Below, piece after piece: positions 26,132 to 35,010 of a stretch of DNA of 54,757 bases. The notes under the pieces were generated by a model. The model searched no databases. It had not been told where the DNA came from and was given only the letters and a program-made list of their open reading frames with translations. The first letter of the stretch is position 1; each line of letters opens with the position of its first letter. The DNA is taken from positions 1-54,757 of the forward strand of contig JAFCFJ010000004.1 of NCBI GenBank assembly GCA_017608705.1, in the 5' to 3' direction. The stretch is from Candidatus Pacearchaeota archaeon (GTDB taxonomy: Archaea; Nanobdellota; Nanobdellia; Pacearchaeales; GW2011-AR1). A program made the translations under genes and the position numbers.

Positions 26132-27802
26132 ATGGAGAATTTTTCTGGCATTCCTGAAGGCTACAAAAGAGGCGTGACAAAATATATTGTAGTGACAGGA
26201 AGCGTTATTTCTGGTGTTGGCAAGGGCACTTTCACGTCAAGTCTCGCCACCTTGTTCAGGTTTTATGGCTTACGTGTTAGCATGCTGAAATTTGACGGCT
26301 ATCTCAATGTAGATGCTGGAACCCTTAACCCATACAGACATGGTGAAGTGTTTGTGCTTGCAGATGGCACAGAAACAGATCTTGACTTGGGTAGTTATGA
26401 GCGCGCGTTACACCAGGAACTAAGCAAGGACAACTATCTCACTGCTGGGAAGATTTTCAAGCACATAATAGAGAAGGAACGTAAGGGCCTATACTTAGGC
26501 AGAGATGTTCAGTTTGTGCCCCATGTGACAGGCGAGATAAAATATTTCATAAGAAAGCTTGCGATGAAAACAAAAGCACAGGTCCTTATAATAGAAGTTG
26601 GCGGTACTGTCGGGGACATAGAGAACTCATATTTTATCGAGGCCATGCGCCAGCTCAGACATGAGGAAGGACGCGAGAACGTGCTTTTTATCAACGTAAC
26701 CTATATCATAGAGCCAGAACACCTTGATGAGCAAAAAAGCAAGGCAGCACAGCTCGGCATCCTACGCTTAATGAGCCTCGGCATACAACCAGATTTCATA
26801 GTTTGTCGTGTAAGCAGAGGGCTGGAGAACAATGTGCGAGAGAAGATAAGTATTGTTGCAAGCTTACCAGAGCAAAATGTTATTGCTCTGCATGATTTTG
26901 ACAGCATATATGAAGTTCCATTATATCTGGAAAAGCAGGGGATAGGCCGGGCGATGTTGAGATATTTTAGGATAAGAGCAAAACCAGATAAAAAATTTCG
27001 TCATGCATGGCTTAGATTCTTACAAGGCTTGAGAAATCCACAGCACGAGATCAGGATAGCAATTGCTGGTAAGTACACAGACGTGCATGATTCATACTTG
27101 AGTATTCTCAAAGCACTTGAGCATGCATCGGCGAAACTTCGTTGCGGTATTAGCATAAAATGGCTCGAAACTACAGAGCTTGATAATGCCACTCATGATG
27201 AAATCGCAAAAAAACTTGCAAACATTCATGCTTTGCTTATTCCTGGTGGTTTCGGCAAGCGAGGCAGTGAGGGCAAGATAAAATGCATTCGCTATGCAAG
27301 AATGCATGGTTTGCCTTTTCTCGGCTTATGTTTTGGTTTTCAGCTCGCTGTGATAGAGTTTGCGCGTAATGTATGCAAGCTCGATGCGAACAGCACAGAA
27401 CTTGACCCTAAGTGCAGAGAGCCAGTGATAGACCTCTTGCCAGAACAAAAGAATATAAGCGAGCTTGGCGGTACCATGCGTCTTGGCGCACGAGAAATTT
27501 TGATAAAAGAGAGAACACTTGCTCATAAGATTTACCAGAAGAAAATTATAAAGGAACGCTTTAGACATCGCTACGAGGTGAATCCTGCTTACGTTCCTTT
27601 GCTCGAAGACCATGGACTTGTATTTAGTGGCGTAGCGAAAGAGGATAAGAGGATAATGCAAATTCTTGAATTACCAAGACATAGATTCTTTTTTGCGACA
27701 CAATTTCATCCAGAATATAGCTCATGGCCACTTAGGCCAAGCCCCGCTTTTGTAGAATTTGTTAATGCTGCCATGAAATATGCCAAGGAAAATTCCCATT
27801 AA
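26132..27802 (+). CDS. pyrG: CTP synthase
   Basis: Makes CTP from UTP and glutamine, 556 aa. The synthetase domain starts with VVTGSVISGVGKGTFTSS and contains LKFDGYLNVDAGTL and EVGGTVGDIEN. The glutaminase domain has GGFGKRG, the nucleophile Cys (about 398) in the variant elbow GLCFGFQ (GICLGMQ in most members) and the catalytic His/Glu in FHPEY (about 525). A TATA-like TATTTTAATTAA about 26 nt before the ATG suggests a leaderless gene. Confidence 0.96.
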   Translation: MENFSGIPEGYKRGVTKYIVVTGSVISGVGKGTFTSSLATLFRFYGLRVSMLKFDGYLNVDAGTLNPYRHGEVFVLADGTETDLDLGSYERALHQELSKDNYLTAGKIFKHIIEKERKGLYLGRDVQFVPHVTGEIKYFIRKLAMKTKAQVLIIEVGGTVGDIENSYFIEAMRQLRHEEGRENVLFINVTYIIEPEHLDEQKSKAAQLGILRLMSLGIQPDFIVCRVSRGLENNVREKISIVASLPEQNVIALHDFDSIYEVPLYLEKQGIGRAMLRYFRIRAKPDKKFRHAWLRFLQGLRNPQHEIRIAIAGKYTDVHDSYLSILKALEHASAKLRCGISIKWLETTELDNATHDEIAKKLANIHALLIPGGFGKRGSEGKIKCIRYARMHGLPFLGLCFGFQLAVIEFARNVCKLDANSTELDPKCREPVIDLLPEQKNISELGGTMRLGAREILIKERTLAHKIYQKKIIKERFRHRYEVNPAYVPLLEDHGLVFSGVAKEDKRIMQILELPRHRFFFATQFHPEYSSWPLRPSPAFVEFVNAAMKYAKENSH

Positions 27803-27894
27803 CTACCTGAAAAAGAGGAAAAATTTTGGAAAATTTTAAATAGTTTTTATCGGCTAAATATCTATCCTTGAAAGGAGGTAAAAAAGAGGTGAGA

Positions 27895-28431
27895 ATGGAT
27901 CTAGGAAAAAAAGTACTTAGCACGTTTCTTGTTGGTGGATTGGCTGGGTCGGTAATGGCGAATTCGCTTGCAGATAATCCGTTAGTAGGGTTCATAAAAG
28001 GTGCTGTTAAGTTTCCGTTCAGGGTTGCGAAAGCTATCGTGGTTGAGCCTATGAAAGGTGCGGAGAATGGAACAAAGACCGTGCCTGTTGTAGGGACAGT
28101 GCTTGGTGCAGCTAGTGGCATTGGCAGAGGAGCTGTCTATGGTGTCGTTGATGGAATAGAAGGTTGGGGACGGGATACAATAGGTGATCCAGTACCTATA
28201 GCAGACTATGGCGAGGCAGTTAACTTTATCGAAGAACGCCCGCTGCTTAAGTACGCATGTACAGTTGCAGGAAGTGCAGCTGTAGGTGGCATTATAGGTC
28301 ATAACCATGTGGATATCAAAGAGCTCGATGTGGTATCAAGCTATGACCAGCTAGACGAAGGCCTTGGTTGGGGCGCGGCAGTCGGAGTTGTTGGCGGCGC
28401 TTGTGAATACTATGGAGAACAACAGCCATAA
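27895..28431 (+). CDS. Glycine-rich protein of unknown function
   Basis: Not recognised. A 178-aa protein beginning at the ATG at 27895, preceded by two Shine-Dalgarno-like sequences (AAAGGAGGTA and AGAGGTG); the listed TTG start at 27868 is unlikely. It has several Gly/Ala/Val-rich hydrophobic stretches (TFLVGGLAGSVMANSL, VVGTVLGAASGIGRGAVYGVV, VAGSAAVGGIIG, WGAAVGVVGGACEYYG), resembling glycine-zipper membrane-inserting segments. The strong ribosome site points to good expression. T-rich DNA follows the stop. Confidence 0.7.
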   Translation: MDLGKKVLSTFLVGGLAGSVMANSLADNPLVGFIKGAVKFPFRVAKAIVVEPMKGAENGTKTVPVVGTVLGAASGIGRGAVYGVVDGIEGWGRDTIGDPVPIADYGEAVNFIEERPLLKYACTVAGSAAVGGIIGHNHVDIKELDVVSSYDQLDEGLGWGAAVGVVGGACEYYGEQQP

Positions 28432-28456
28432 TTTTTCTTTTTTTACTTCTTTTTTT
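28432..28456 (+). terminator. T-rich terminator
   Basis: The T runs TTTTTCTTTTTTTACTTCTTTTTTT follow the stop of the Gly-rich protein and precede a new TATA box. Confidence 0.45.
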
Positions 28457-28498
28457 ACCACAGAAAAATATTTAAACCCCTGATCATTAAAGAAAAAT

Positions 28499-28620
28499 AT
28501 GAACTATATGGGAGCAAGGTTGTGTTTGAACTATTTCTATCTAGCCAAGCTCCCAAAATTCACAGTTAAGTGTTTTGTCCTGTAAATCTCTTTTTGTGTT
28601 CCCGGTTCAGGGCATTTTTT
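28499..28620 (+). other. Leaderless 28-codon upstream ORF or small structured RNA
   Basis: The TATA box AAATATTTAAACC (28466-28478) places a transcription start at about 28498, exactly at an ATG that opens a 28-codon ORF ending at a TAA near 28588, in frame with the downstream zinc-ribbon gene. The same RNA can form a hairpin GGGAGC...GCTCCC (about 28509-28556) and has a T6 tract near 28615. It could be an upstream ORF, an attenuator-like leader or a small RNA. No known RNA family is recognised. Confidence 0.35.
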
Positions 28621-28633
28621 GTTTGATGATAAA

Positions 28634-28993
28634 ATGGTGCGGGAAAATTATTGGATGTGTGTTGAATGTGATGAGGCTATTTATAATCCTATTTGTCCAT
28701 CATGTCTTGTAAAAGAGATTTCTGTATGGCTCAAGAAATATCCACGACTATGGCGAAAGGTGATAATAGAGTTGAACAGGTATATAACTCAAGCCCTTAG
28801 ATTATACAAATCGGCGACTAAGTGCGTGGCATGTGGGAATAATACAACATTCCTTTGTCCTTACTGCTTTACCGCTTACACATTACAAGTTTTAAAAAAC
28901 AACAAGGCAAGTAAGATTGTATTGCGTGAATTCGTAGAATTATTCAATTTTGATTTTGAACATACGAATGAGGAATTCTGGCCGAATAACTAA
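28634..28993 (+). CDS. Double zinc-ribbon protein, unknown function
   Basis: A 119-aa protein with two zinc-binding Cys sets: CVEC...CPSC near the N-terminus and CVAC...CPYC in the middle. A helical segment (KEISVWLKKYPRLWRKVIIELNR) lies between them. The likely start is the ATG at 28634 (the listed TTG is 15 nt earlier). It is followed by a PP-loop thiolase 31 nt downstream and an Ncs2-like protein, so a tRNA-modification partner role is possible but unproven. Confidence 0.75.
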   Translation: MVRENYWMCVECDEAIYNPICPSCLVKEISVWLKKYPRLWRKVIIELNRYITQALRLYKSATKCVACGNNTTFLCPYCFTAYTLQVLKNNKASKIVLREFVELFNFDFEHTNEEFWPNN

Positions 28994-29024
28994 GTTTTAA
29001 AAACAGCGTAGCGTCCTTTTTTCT

Positions 29025-29999
29025 ATGGTGAAAAAAACAGCTAAGGCATTGGTATTATTTTCAGGCGGTCTGGATAGCAGGCTTGCTGTCAAGCTATTGC
29101 AGGAGCAAGGCATTAAGGTAGTAGGGATATTTTTCGTATTGCCTTTCGGCGGTGGCTGCTGTAATGATAGATTTTGCGCCTTCAAATTTTCACAAGAGCA
29201 AGGATTCAAGCTTTACATCGTGGATTGTAGCAAGGGCAGGAATTTCCAAGAATATCTTGCTATTATACGCAAGCCAAAATATCCACGCGGTACAGGCATG
29301 AATCCTTGCATAGATTGTCGTGTATTTATGCTTAAAAAAGCTAAACAGCTTGCCAAAAAGCTTAATGCAGATTTTATCGCTACGGGCGAGGTTCTTGGCG
29401 AGAGGCCTCTTTCGCAAAATATGAAAGCTTTACGAATTGTTGAAAAAGAAGCTGGACTCGAGGGCAAACTTCTTAGACCGCTATCAGCAAAATTGCTTCC
29501 GCCAACAGAGGCAGAAAAGCAGGGGCTTGTAGAAAGAGAGAAACTTCTGGATATAAAAGGGAGACAGCGCAAGAAACAAATTGAACTTGCCAAGAGATAC
29601 AGAATTGACTTTCCGAATCCCGCAGGCGGTTGTTTGCTCTGTGACAAAGCTTTTTCATTACGTCTTGCAGACTTATTCAAACATAGAAAAAAAATAACGC
29701 CGAGAGACATCGAGCTGTTGAAGATTGGCAGGCATTTTCGTGTTCATGGCAAGATTGTGCTTGGCAGGAATAAGCAAGAGAATGACATGCTTGAAATGCT
29801 CAAGGGTGATAATATTTTGATCGTACCAGAGAAGCCCGGACCAAGCGCACTGGTTAAGGATAAGCGTGATGTAGAAATTGCCAAAGAAATGATAGCTGCT
29901 TATTCCAAGTATGGCAAAGGAAGAGAAAAATTTGATAAATACAGGATTGATCTGGTGGCTGAAACCAAGAACAAAGGCAAAGGCGAGCGGGAAAGGTAA
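29025..29999 (+). CDS. PP-loop tRNA thiolase, ThiI/MnmA-like
   Basis: ATP-pyrophosphatase of 324 aa. The PP-loop is LFSGGLDSRL (about 10-19). Cys residues occur as GGGCC and FCAF, then CIDC in a MNPCIDCRVFM motif and CLLC in PAGGCLLCDKAFS. FIATGEVLGERP resembles the tRNA-binding/adenylation motif of ThiI and MnmA relatives. There is no N-terminal THUMP domain as in classical ThiI. The cysteines could hold an Fe-S cluster, as in other Fe-S-dependent tRNA thiolases (inference). It begins a unit with the Ncs2-like gene 11 nt downstream. The exact target uridine (s4U8 or s2U) is unknown. Confidence 0.78.
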   Translation: MVKKTAKALVLFSGGLDSRLAVKLLQEQGIKVVGIFFVLPFGGGCCNDRFCAFKFSQEQGFKLYIVDCSKGRNFQEYLAIIRKPKYPRGTGMNPCIDCRVFMLKKAKQLAKKLNADFIATGEVLGERPLSQNMKALRIVEKEAGLEGKLLRPLSAKLLPPTEAEKQGLVEREKLLDIKGRQRKKQIELAKRYRIDFPNPAGGCLLCDKAFSLRLADLFKHRKKITPRDIELLKIGRHFRVHGKIVLGRNKQENDMLEMLKGDNILIVPEKPGPSALVKDKRDVEIAKEMIAAYSKYGKGREKFDKYRIDLVAETKNKGKGERER

Positions 30000-30010
30000 C
30001 GAGATGAAAA

Positions 30011-30664
30011 ATGTGCAAAAGATGTGAGATGTTGCCTGTATGGGAATTCACGAACAAGCGCAAGCTCTGTGCAAGCTGCTTTTCACGCTATTTCGAGAAA
30101 AAATTTCTTAACACAGTAAGAAAATTCAAACTATTTTCAGCTTGCGATAAAGTACAAGTTAAGTGTGAAAGTGAAGATAAACTTTCAGAAATAAAAAGGC
30201 AGACACTGAGCTTTGTCTTGGAAAAAATGAGAGCAAAACTTAACATAGCACTTGTCAAGAGAAATGCCACTAAAAAAGCAAGCGTGGATAGTGTTGACAA
30301 TATTGCCTCTTGCCTCCTGGATTGCTTTGTTAATAAAAGGCTGAGGAACATGAAAAGATGTGGACCAATTAGGAAGGAAAAAATAGGCAAAAGATGGATT
30401 ACTATTGTTAAGCCTTTTTACCTATTTCTTGATGCTGAAATCCTGCTGTATGCTAAAATAAAAAAAATTGTGAAGCCAAATATTCTTCAACAATGGCCTT
30501 TCAGGCCAGGAGAAAGTTTTATGCTCTCTGGATTACGTGAAGTGGGGGAAAGCAAGAACAAGATGAGAAAAAAACTTCTATTATTCCTCGATGAGCTTGA
30601 GAAAAAACACCCAGAAGTTAAGCATGCGATTGTGCAGGGGTATCTCAGTGTTTACGTTACATAG
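30011..30664 (+). CDS. Ncs6/TtuA relative without PP-loop (Ncs2-like)
   Basis: A 217-aa protein. It opens with the zinc finger typical of TtuA/Ncs6 (Cys2, Cys5, Cys20, Cys23) followed by the FEKKFLNTVRKFKLF helix that normally leads into the PP-loop. The SGGKDS motif is missing (SACDKVQVKCES instead), as are the catalytic Cys pair and the C-terminal zinc finger. Later regions keep the family pattern: IASCLLDCFVNKRL at the LDDEAQT helix position, TIVKPFYLFLDAEILLYAKIKKI at the RIKPLR...EVALYA position, and LLLFLDELEKKHPEVKHAI near the end. This matches the idea of a catalytically dead partner like eukaryotic Ncs2/CTU2. Confidence is good for family, moderate for role. Confidence 0.62.
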   Translation: MCKRCEMLPVWEFTNKRKLCASCFSRYFEKKFLNTVRKFKLFSACDKVQVKCESEDKLSEIKRQTLSFVLEKMRAKLNIALVKRNATKKASVDSVDNIASCLLDCFVNKRLRNMKRCGPIRKEKIGKRWITIVKPFYLFLDAEILLYAKIKKIVKPNILQQWPFRPGESFMLSGLREVGESKNKMRKKLLLFLDELEKKHPEVKHAIVQGYLSVYVT

Positions 30665-30669
30665 TAAAG

Positions 30670-32202
30670 CTAACAAGAAAATTTACAGGTTCCACATCCA
30701 TTCACAGAATTACATGTATTGGCTTCGAATGATGTTGGAGTAGAACCGTCGCACCAAAAGTCTATTACTCCACTCTCACATACAGTTGTATTAATTATAC
30801 TGACTGCACCCGCGCCAGTGACCACATGTACACCTACACTTTGTGCATTTAATACTTTACATGAGCTCACAATGGTATCTTGAGAATCTCCTATATGAAT
30901 CCCATTGTTTGATGGATTTGCTATTGAAACATTTTTTAGTATATTCCCATTAGATCCCCCATAAATCATTATTCCAGCAGGATCAGGTGAAGAGGTTATT
31001 GAAATATTTGTTAGATTATTTTTATGAGATCTTACTATTTTAATTGCTCCACCACTCATATTTATTTTATTAATGAGGTTGTTAGAGGCATCTTCTAAAT
31101 AAATTCCTTTTCCAAAAATGTTTCGGATAGTTAAATTAGTAAGGGTACTATTTGAACTAGAGATCTTAATATCATAATAATTTTCGTTTACTTTACCATT
31201 ATTTGTAATCATGGTATCTTTTATTAAATTTTTTTCTCCTTTTATAAGCGAAATACCATTACCATTGTTTTTTTCTATTATTGAATTTACTATTATATTT
31301 TCAGAGCTATTATAAAGGTCAATTCCCGTTCCTGGATTTAGAGTTATGTTAAGGTTTTCAAATTTATTTTTGCTTGCCCCATGTGCCCCCAGGGCAAATG
31401 TGACCCAATACATAAGGGTACAGTTTTTTATTGTTATGTTAGTTACTTGAGGATTTCTCTCGTGCCAAATGGCAATCCCATTAAAATTGGTACTCTGGCC
31501 TGGCTGAGGGTCCCCACTTATCAGATGCCCTTGGCAATCAAAGATTATATTTTTTCCAGTTATATTTATACAAAGAGAAGAAGATGGTCCTATAATATCT
31601 TTTGTAAGCTTATACACAACACCAGAACGGTTGAGTTCCTGGCATGAATCTATATAGAGCACAAGAGGCTCTCTTGCCTCTGGAGGAACATCTGTTACGC
31701 TACTACCTCCAGAACCACCCCAACTAGCACCTCCGCCACCTCCTATGTCAGCCCTCTTGTATATTTCATCTTGCTTTGGCCCTATCTTGATTTGCGTGCC
31801 TATAAGAAGCATTGGGTATATAGAGAGAATATTGAAATTTGGCATGCAGCTTGTGTCAAGCGTGAATGTTTTTGTTTCTAATGGTTCGGGCAAATCTTGT
31901 GTCTTTTCTATGCTACAGCTCTCTCCTTCCTCGCTGTTCTCTAACACGAACTTAATTCCTGCAAGCTCAGCCTTGTCATTACCACGCCTTATGCTTATCC
32001 ATGCTGTCTTGCTTGTTTCGTTATAGCTGAATGCTACTATGCTCAGACTTATGCTATATGGCTCAGCCCTTATCTCTTTTTCCTGTTTTTGCATTTCTTG
32101 CTTTATTATAAGCCAGACAATAAGCACAGAGGTTACGACAAGCAAAACGAGCAGGACAGTGGCAACAATAGGGCTTACTGCTCTACTAGGCCTCTTTTTC
32201 AT
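30670..32202 (-). CDS. Archaeal pilin-domain protein with C-terminal parallel beta-helix
   Basis: A surface protein of 510 aa. The N-terminus RAVSPIVATVLLVLLVV is a class III (prepilin-type) signal and pilin helix (about 8-32). A pilin-like beta domain follows, including the motif IRRGNDKAEL shared with the protein at 43217. A Gly/Ser linker (GGGGGASWGGSGG, about 155-167) leads to a beta-helix of NosD/PbH1 type with repeated N-x-I/L-x-N-x-x-I patterns (about 205-480) and a Cys-rich end. Many N-x-S/T sites suit N-glycosylation. The likely role is a minor or tip pilin acting as adhesin or carbohydrate binder. A TATA-like box (CTTTATTAAC) lies about 28 nt upstream. Confidence 0.85.
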   Translation of the reverse strand: MKKRPSRAVSPIVATVLLVLLVVTSVLIVWLIIKQEMQKQEKEIRAEPYSISLSIVAFSYNETSKTAWISIRRGNDKAELAGIKFVLENSEEGESCSIEKTQDLPEPLETKTFTLDTSCMPNFNILSIYPMLLIGTQIKIGPKQDEIYKRADIGGGGGASWGGSGGSSVTDVPPEAREPLVLYIDSCQELNRSGVVYKLTKDIIGPSSSLCINITGKNIIFDCQGHLISGDPQPGQSTNFNGIAIWHERNPQVTNITIKNCTLMYWVTFALGAHGASKNKFENLNITLNPGTGIDLYNSSENIIVNSIIEKNNGNGISLIKGEKNLIKDTMITNNGKVNENYYDIKISSSNSTLTNLTIRNIFGKGIYLEDASNNLINKINMSGGAIKIVRSHKNNLTNISITSSPDPAGIMIYGGSNGNILKNVSIANPSNNGIHIGDSQDTIVSSCKVLNAQSVGVHVVTGAGAVSIINTTVCESGVIDFWCDGSTPTSFEANTCNSVNGCGTCKFSC

Positions 32203-32239
32203 GTTTAACTAAGGTTTTTCCTGTTAATAAAGATTTCGG

Positions 32240-32926
32240 CTAGCAACATCCAATATTTTGTTTCTTCAAAGTGTGGAGCAGGGTATTGACAAACTCACAA
32301 AGATTGCTAAAGAGAAAATCTGGCCCGGCCTTAAGAACCTTTGCCCGAGAATTCCATGCACACTTGCTGACTACTATCGCGCTTATGCATCCAGTCTTCC
32401 TTGCTGTTTCAACATCAGCTGCGCGGTCGCCAACGTAGATCAGCTGGTTTGGCCTTAGCTTGTATTGTTTCTTCAGTTTTTTTATCATTTCTTCCTTGCT
32501 TTTGAATTTATCACCGCCAATAACACGAGAGAAGCAAGATTCAACTCCAAACCTTTTCAATATTTTTTTCAGGAAAGGTGTGATAGAGTTTGAAAGTAAG
32601 ACAAGTTTATATTTAGCTTTCAGTTTTCTTAGGTGTTTTATACATTTGCATGGTCTTATCCTATTACTTTTTCTCACAGCCTCCTTATTTACTTCTCTTG
32701 CCACTTTTCTCGCTAACTCCATGCTGAGTCCAGAATCCATCAAAACCTCGTGCATTCTTTTTCCTAGATTGATAAATACCTTTCTCCTTGTGTCTCTTTC
32801 CTTGACCCCTGCTCTTTTGAGATGTTTTATCGCAAGCTTCAAATAGAATTTCTTTGTGTTGGCAATAACACCATCAAAGTCAAAGATTATAAGCTTTACA
32901 TTCTTCAACTCATGTTTATGTTTCAT
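32240..32926 (-). CDS. HAD-superfamily hydrolase
   Basis: A 228-aa HAD phosphatase with motif I FDFDGVIANT (nucleophile Asp16, Asp18), motif II LLSNS, and motif IV YVGDRAADVETARKTG. The helical cap between motifs I and II suggests a phosphoglycolate-phosphatase-like C1 cap. Substrate unknown. The start is 1 nt after the stop of the cyclase-like receptor gene, so the two are co-transcribed. The last residues are Cys-rich (NIGCC). Confidence 0.85.
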   Translation of the reverse strand: MKHKHELKNVKLIIFDFDGVIANTKKFYLKLAIKHLKRAGVKERDTRRKVFINLGKRMHEVLMDSGLSMELARKVAREVNKEAVRKSNRIRPCKCIKHLRKLKAKYKLVLLSNSITPFLKKILKRFGVESCFSRVIGGDKFKSKEEMIKKLKKQYKLRPNQLIYVGDRAADVETARKTGCISAIVVSKCAWNSRAKVLKAGPDFLFSNLCEFVNTLLHTLKKQNIGCC

Positions 32927-32927
32927 T

Positions 32928-34904
32928 TTAGCTTTGCTGTTGTCTCTTCAGGAAATCGTCTATGAACTTTTTTCTGCTTTCCACATCTATTATTCTCTGA
33001 AGCCTATAACATATCATGCCATCTCGCTCTATTTTTTCAGCCCTTATCTCTGTAACACTTTTTCTATGAGATGTCTCGCTCAGCAAAATTTCATTTTTCG
33101 CTAACCTTGCTAATTTTCTTGTCGTAGCAAAAATTCCGTGCAATGGTGTAAACCTAAGAGTTTTTCCTTCCAGCACATCAATTATCTCACCAGTATGCAT
33201 AGCGATGCCAAATTCTACTTCCTGCTTATTGAGCAATTCAGCAATTTGTTCTGCAAGTCTTCCTGCCTTGCTTTCATTCTTGTATGTTTTTGTTATGCTC
33301 GGAGAGAAAATAACGAAAAGCATTTCCTGAGTTCTGTATAGTGCGCCCTCACTTTTTTCAATAATTTTTTCAATTTCTTCTATCAGTGATTTTTTTTCTT
33401 GTTCTTGCTTTGGCTCGCTTTCAATTCTTATCGCGAGAACACATGCATTGTTTTTGTTTCCCTTAACAACAAGAGAATGCAATGCTTCAAAACCTCGAGT
33501 CGTTGGCTGTACAGTTTTTATGTTTGCACTTTTTATCTTTATTACCCGTCCTGCATGCTCATCCTTTCTCTTGCCAAATCTGCTGAGTTTTGACAGACTA
33601 AACCTGAATTTGAGAGTAGGCCTTATATTTCTTGCAGATATGAACATGAAAGCTACAACAACACCTATAAAGAAAAGCCATGCAAAAATGTATCGTAGCG
33701 TGCTTTGTTTTCTTTCTCTGTGTGTCCTGAGGCCAATTGCTTTGCCAGTCAAGGCTACGTTGCTTGCTCTTACACTCTTTACACCATCTGTGATCTCTAC
33801 ATCGTAGACACCTGTAGGTGCCTGAAGCAAGAATTTCACACGCTGTCCTACATCGAGATAGATATCTTTGATATAACTCTCATTGCCAATTCTTACTTCT
33901 ATACTCTTTTCATAAGGAACATTGCCAACATTTTCTACAATGAGTGTATCATTGATTACTCTGAATTCTGCTTCTTCGTTCTCGAGAACATAAAATAACC
34001 TTCTTCCGTCTAGGCCATTAGCTCTTGCTTCTATGCTCCAGTAGCCAGCACTCGCATTTCTCATAAGCCCGAATTCTTGTTTCTCATTAGCTTTAACTAT
34101 TTTTTCCATTACTCTTTTCTCATTGCTATCTTCTACACTTATTGTTATTTCCCCATCAATTTTATTTCCTGTCTGATCCCGCAATTCTGGTATAAAAGCC
34201 ACTGATGTGCCTGGCTTGTAATCTTGCTGTTCCATGACTATTACTATCTCTGTAGGAACCTGTTTCACATAGAATTGCATCTGTGCTGTTCCTGTATTTA
34301 GAATTTCTCCACCAGCTTTTTCATCTATGGTGACGGTAAGCAGATAATTTCCTGCCGCCATGTTTTCCGGCAAGCTTATATTGGCCTTCAATTTTCCATT
34401 ATGCATGAGAAGCTGTTTTGCAATATTTGTTCCTTCTATCTTTATCGTGGCGATGCCATCTACAGGCTCTCCATTTAGCTTCTTTGCATTCACATTCAAC
34501 ATAATGGAAGCTCCGGGCATGAATTGTTTATCATTCAGCGCTACTTCAACTTCGACGAGATTTGTGATATTGAATTGGGTCGTGGTCTGAGTTTCATTTC
34601 CATAGCTTGCAATAATTTTGCATATTCCGTGAAGGCCTTTATCAAATTTCTTTTTGCTTGTCATGAAATAAACATTTACACTGTTTTCGTGTAGATAACT
34701 GGTATAGATCACTTCTGTTGCCTCGCTACACACTAACTCAAGTTTCAGCGGTTCATCTTTTATTTCGCTTACAAGAACAGAAATAAAGATTTCATCACCA
34801 ATATTATAAACAGGTTTTGGCTCATTCAGAATAATCTCTGCTGATATAAGAGGACTGAATATAATGAGTAAGTATACAAAGTATGCAAAGATAGATTTTT
34901 TCAT
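32928..34904 (-). CDS. Membrane receptor-like protein with degenerate nucleotidyl-cyclase domain
   Basis: A 658-aa type I membrane protein. The start at ATG 34904 gives a signal peptide (KKSIFAYFVYLLIIFSPLISAE), and the TATA box TATATAAATATTT lies 26-30 nt upstream. The exterior part (about 20-400) consists of Ig/MG2-like beta domains (GASIMLNVNAKKLNGEPVDG). One transmembrane helix (about 404-423) is followed by a basic stretch and a cytoplasmic domain (about 470-640) with a class III nucleotidyl-cyclase pattern: FGIAMHTGEII, then FTPLHGIFATTRKLARLAKNEILLSE. The metal-binding Asp positions of active cyclases appear replaced (LAIRIESEP, LYRTQEMLFVIF), so it may bind a nucleotide or act as a scaffold. 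Proteins of this layout occur in DPANN archaea; function unknown. Confidence 0.7.
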   Translation of the reverse strand: MKKSIFAYFVYLLIIFSPLISAEIILNEPKPVYNIGDEIFISVLVSEIKDEPLKLELVCSEATEVIYTSYLHENSVNVYFMTSKKKFDKGLHGICKIIASYGNETQTTTQFNITNLVEVEVALNDKQFMPGASIMLNVNAKKLNGEPVDGIATIKIEGTNIAKQLLMHNGKLKANISLPENMAAGNYLLTVTIDEKAGGEILNTGTAQMQFYVKQVPTEIVIVMEQQDYKPGTSVAFIPELRDQTGNKIDGEITISVEDSNEKRVMEKIVKANEKQEFGLMRNASAGYWSIEARANGLDGRRLFYVLENEEAEFRVINDTLIVENVGNVPYEKSIEVRIGNESYIKDIYLDVGQRVKFLLQAPTGVYDVEITDGVKSVRASNVALTGKAIGLRTHRERKQSTLRYIFAWLFFIGVVVAFMFISARNIRPTLKFRFSLSKLSRFGKRKDEHAGRVIKIKSANIKTVQPTTRGFEALHSLVVKGNKNNACVLAIRIESEPKQEQEKKSLIEEIEKIIEKSEGALYRTQEMLFVIFSPSITKTYKNESKAGRLAEQIAELLNKQEVEFGIAMHTGEIIDVLEGKTLRFTPLHGIFATTRKLARLAKNEILLSETSHRKSVTEIRAEKIERDGMICYRLQRIIDVESRKKFIDDFLKRQQQS

Positions 34905-35010
34905 CTTACTTTTTCCAGGCTGAATGGCTATATAAATATTTTTGTGCATTGTGTTTAAATAGTCTTGCAAAACTCAAAAGTTTTATAAATTTATCCTACC
35001 AACACGAAAT

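Noticed and set aside
27327-27345. Inactive CTP synthase because the nucleophile elbow reads GLCFGFQ
   Set aside because: The catalytic Cys and the His/Glu pair are present; the neighbouring substitutions are conservative.
28595-28615. tRNA T-arm-like sequence CCCGGTTCAGGG
   Set aside because: No matching acceptor, D or anticodon arm around it; the stem has only three pairs.
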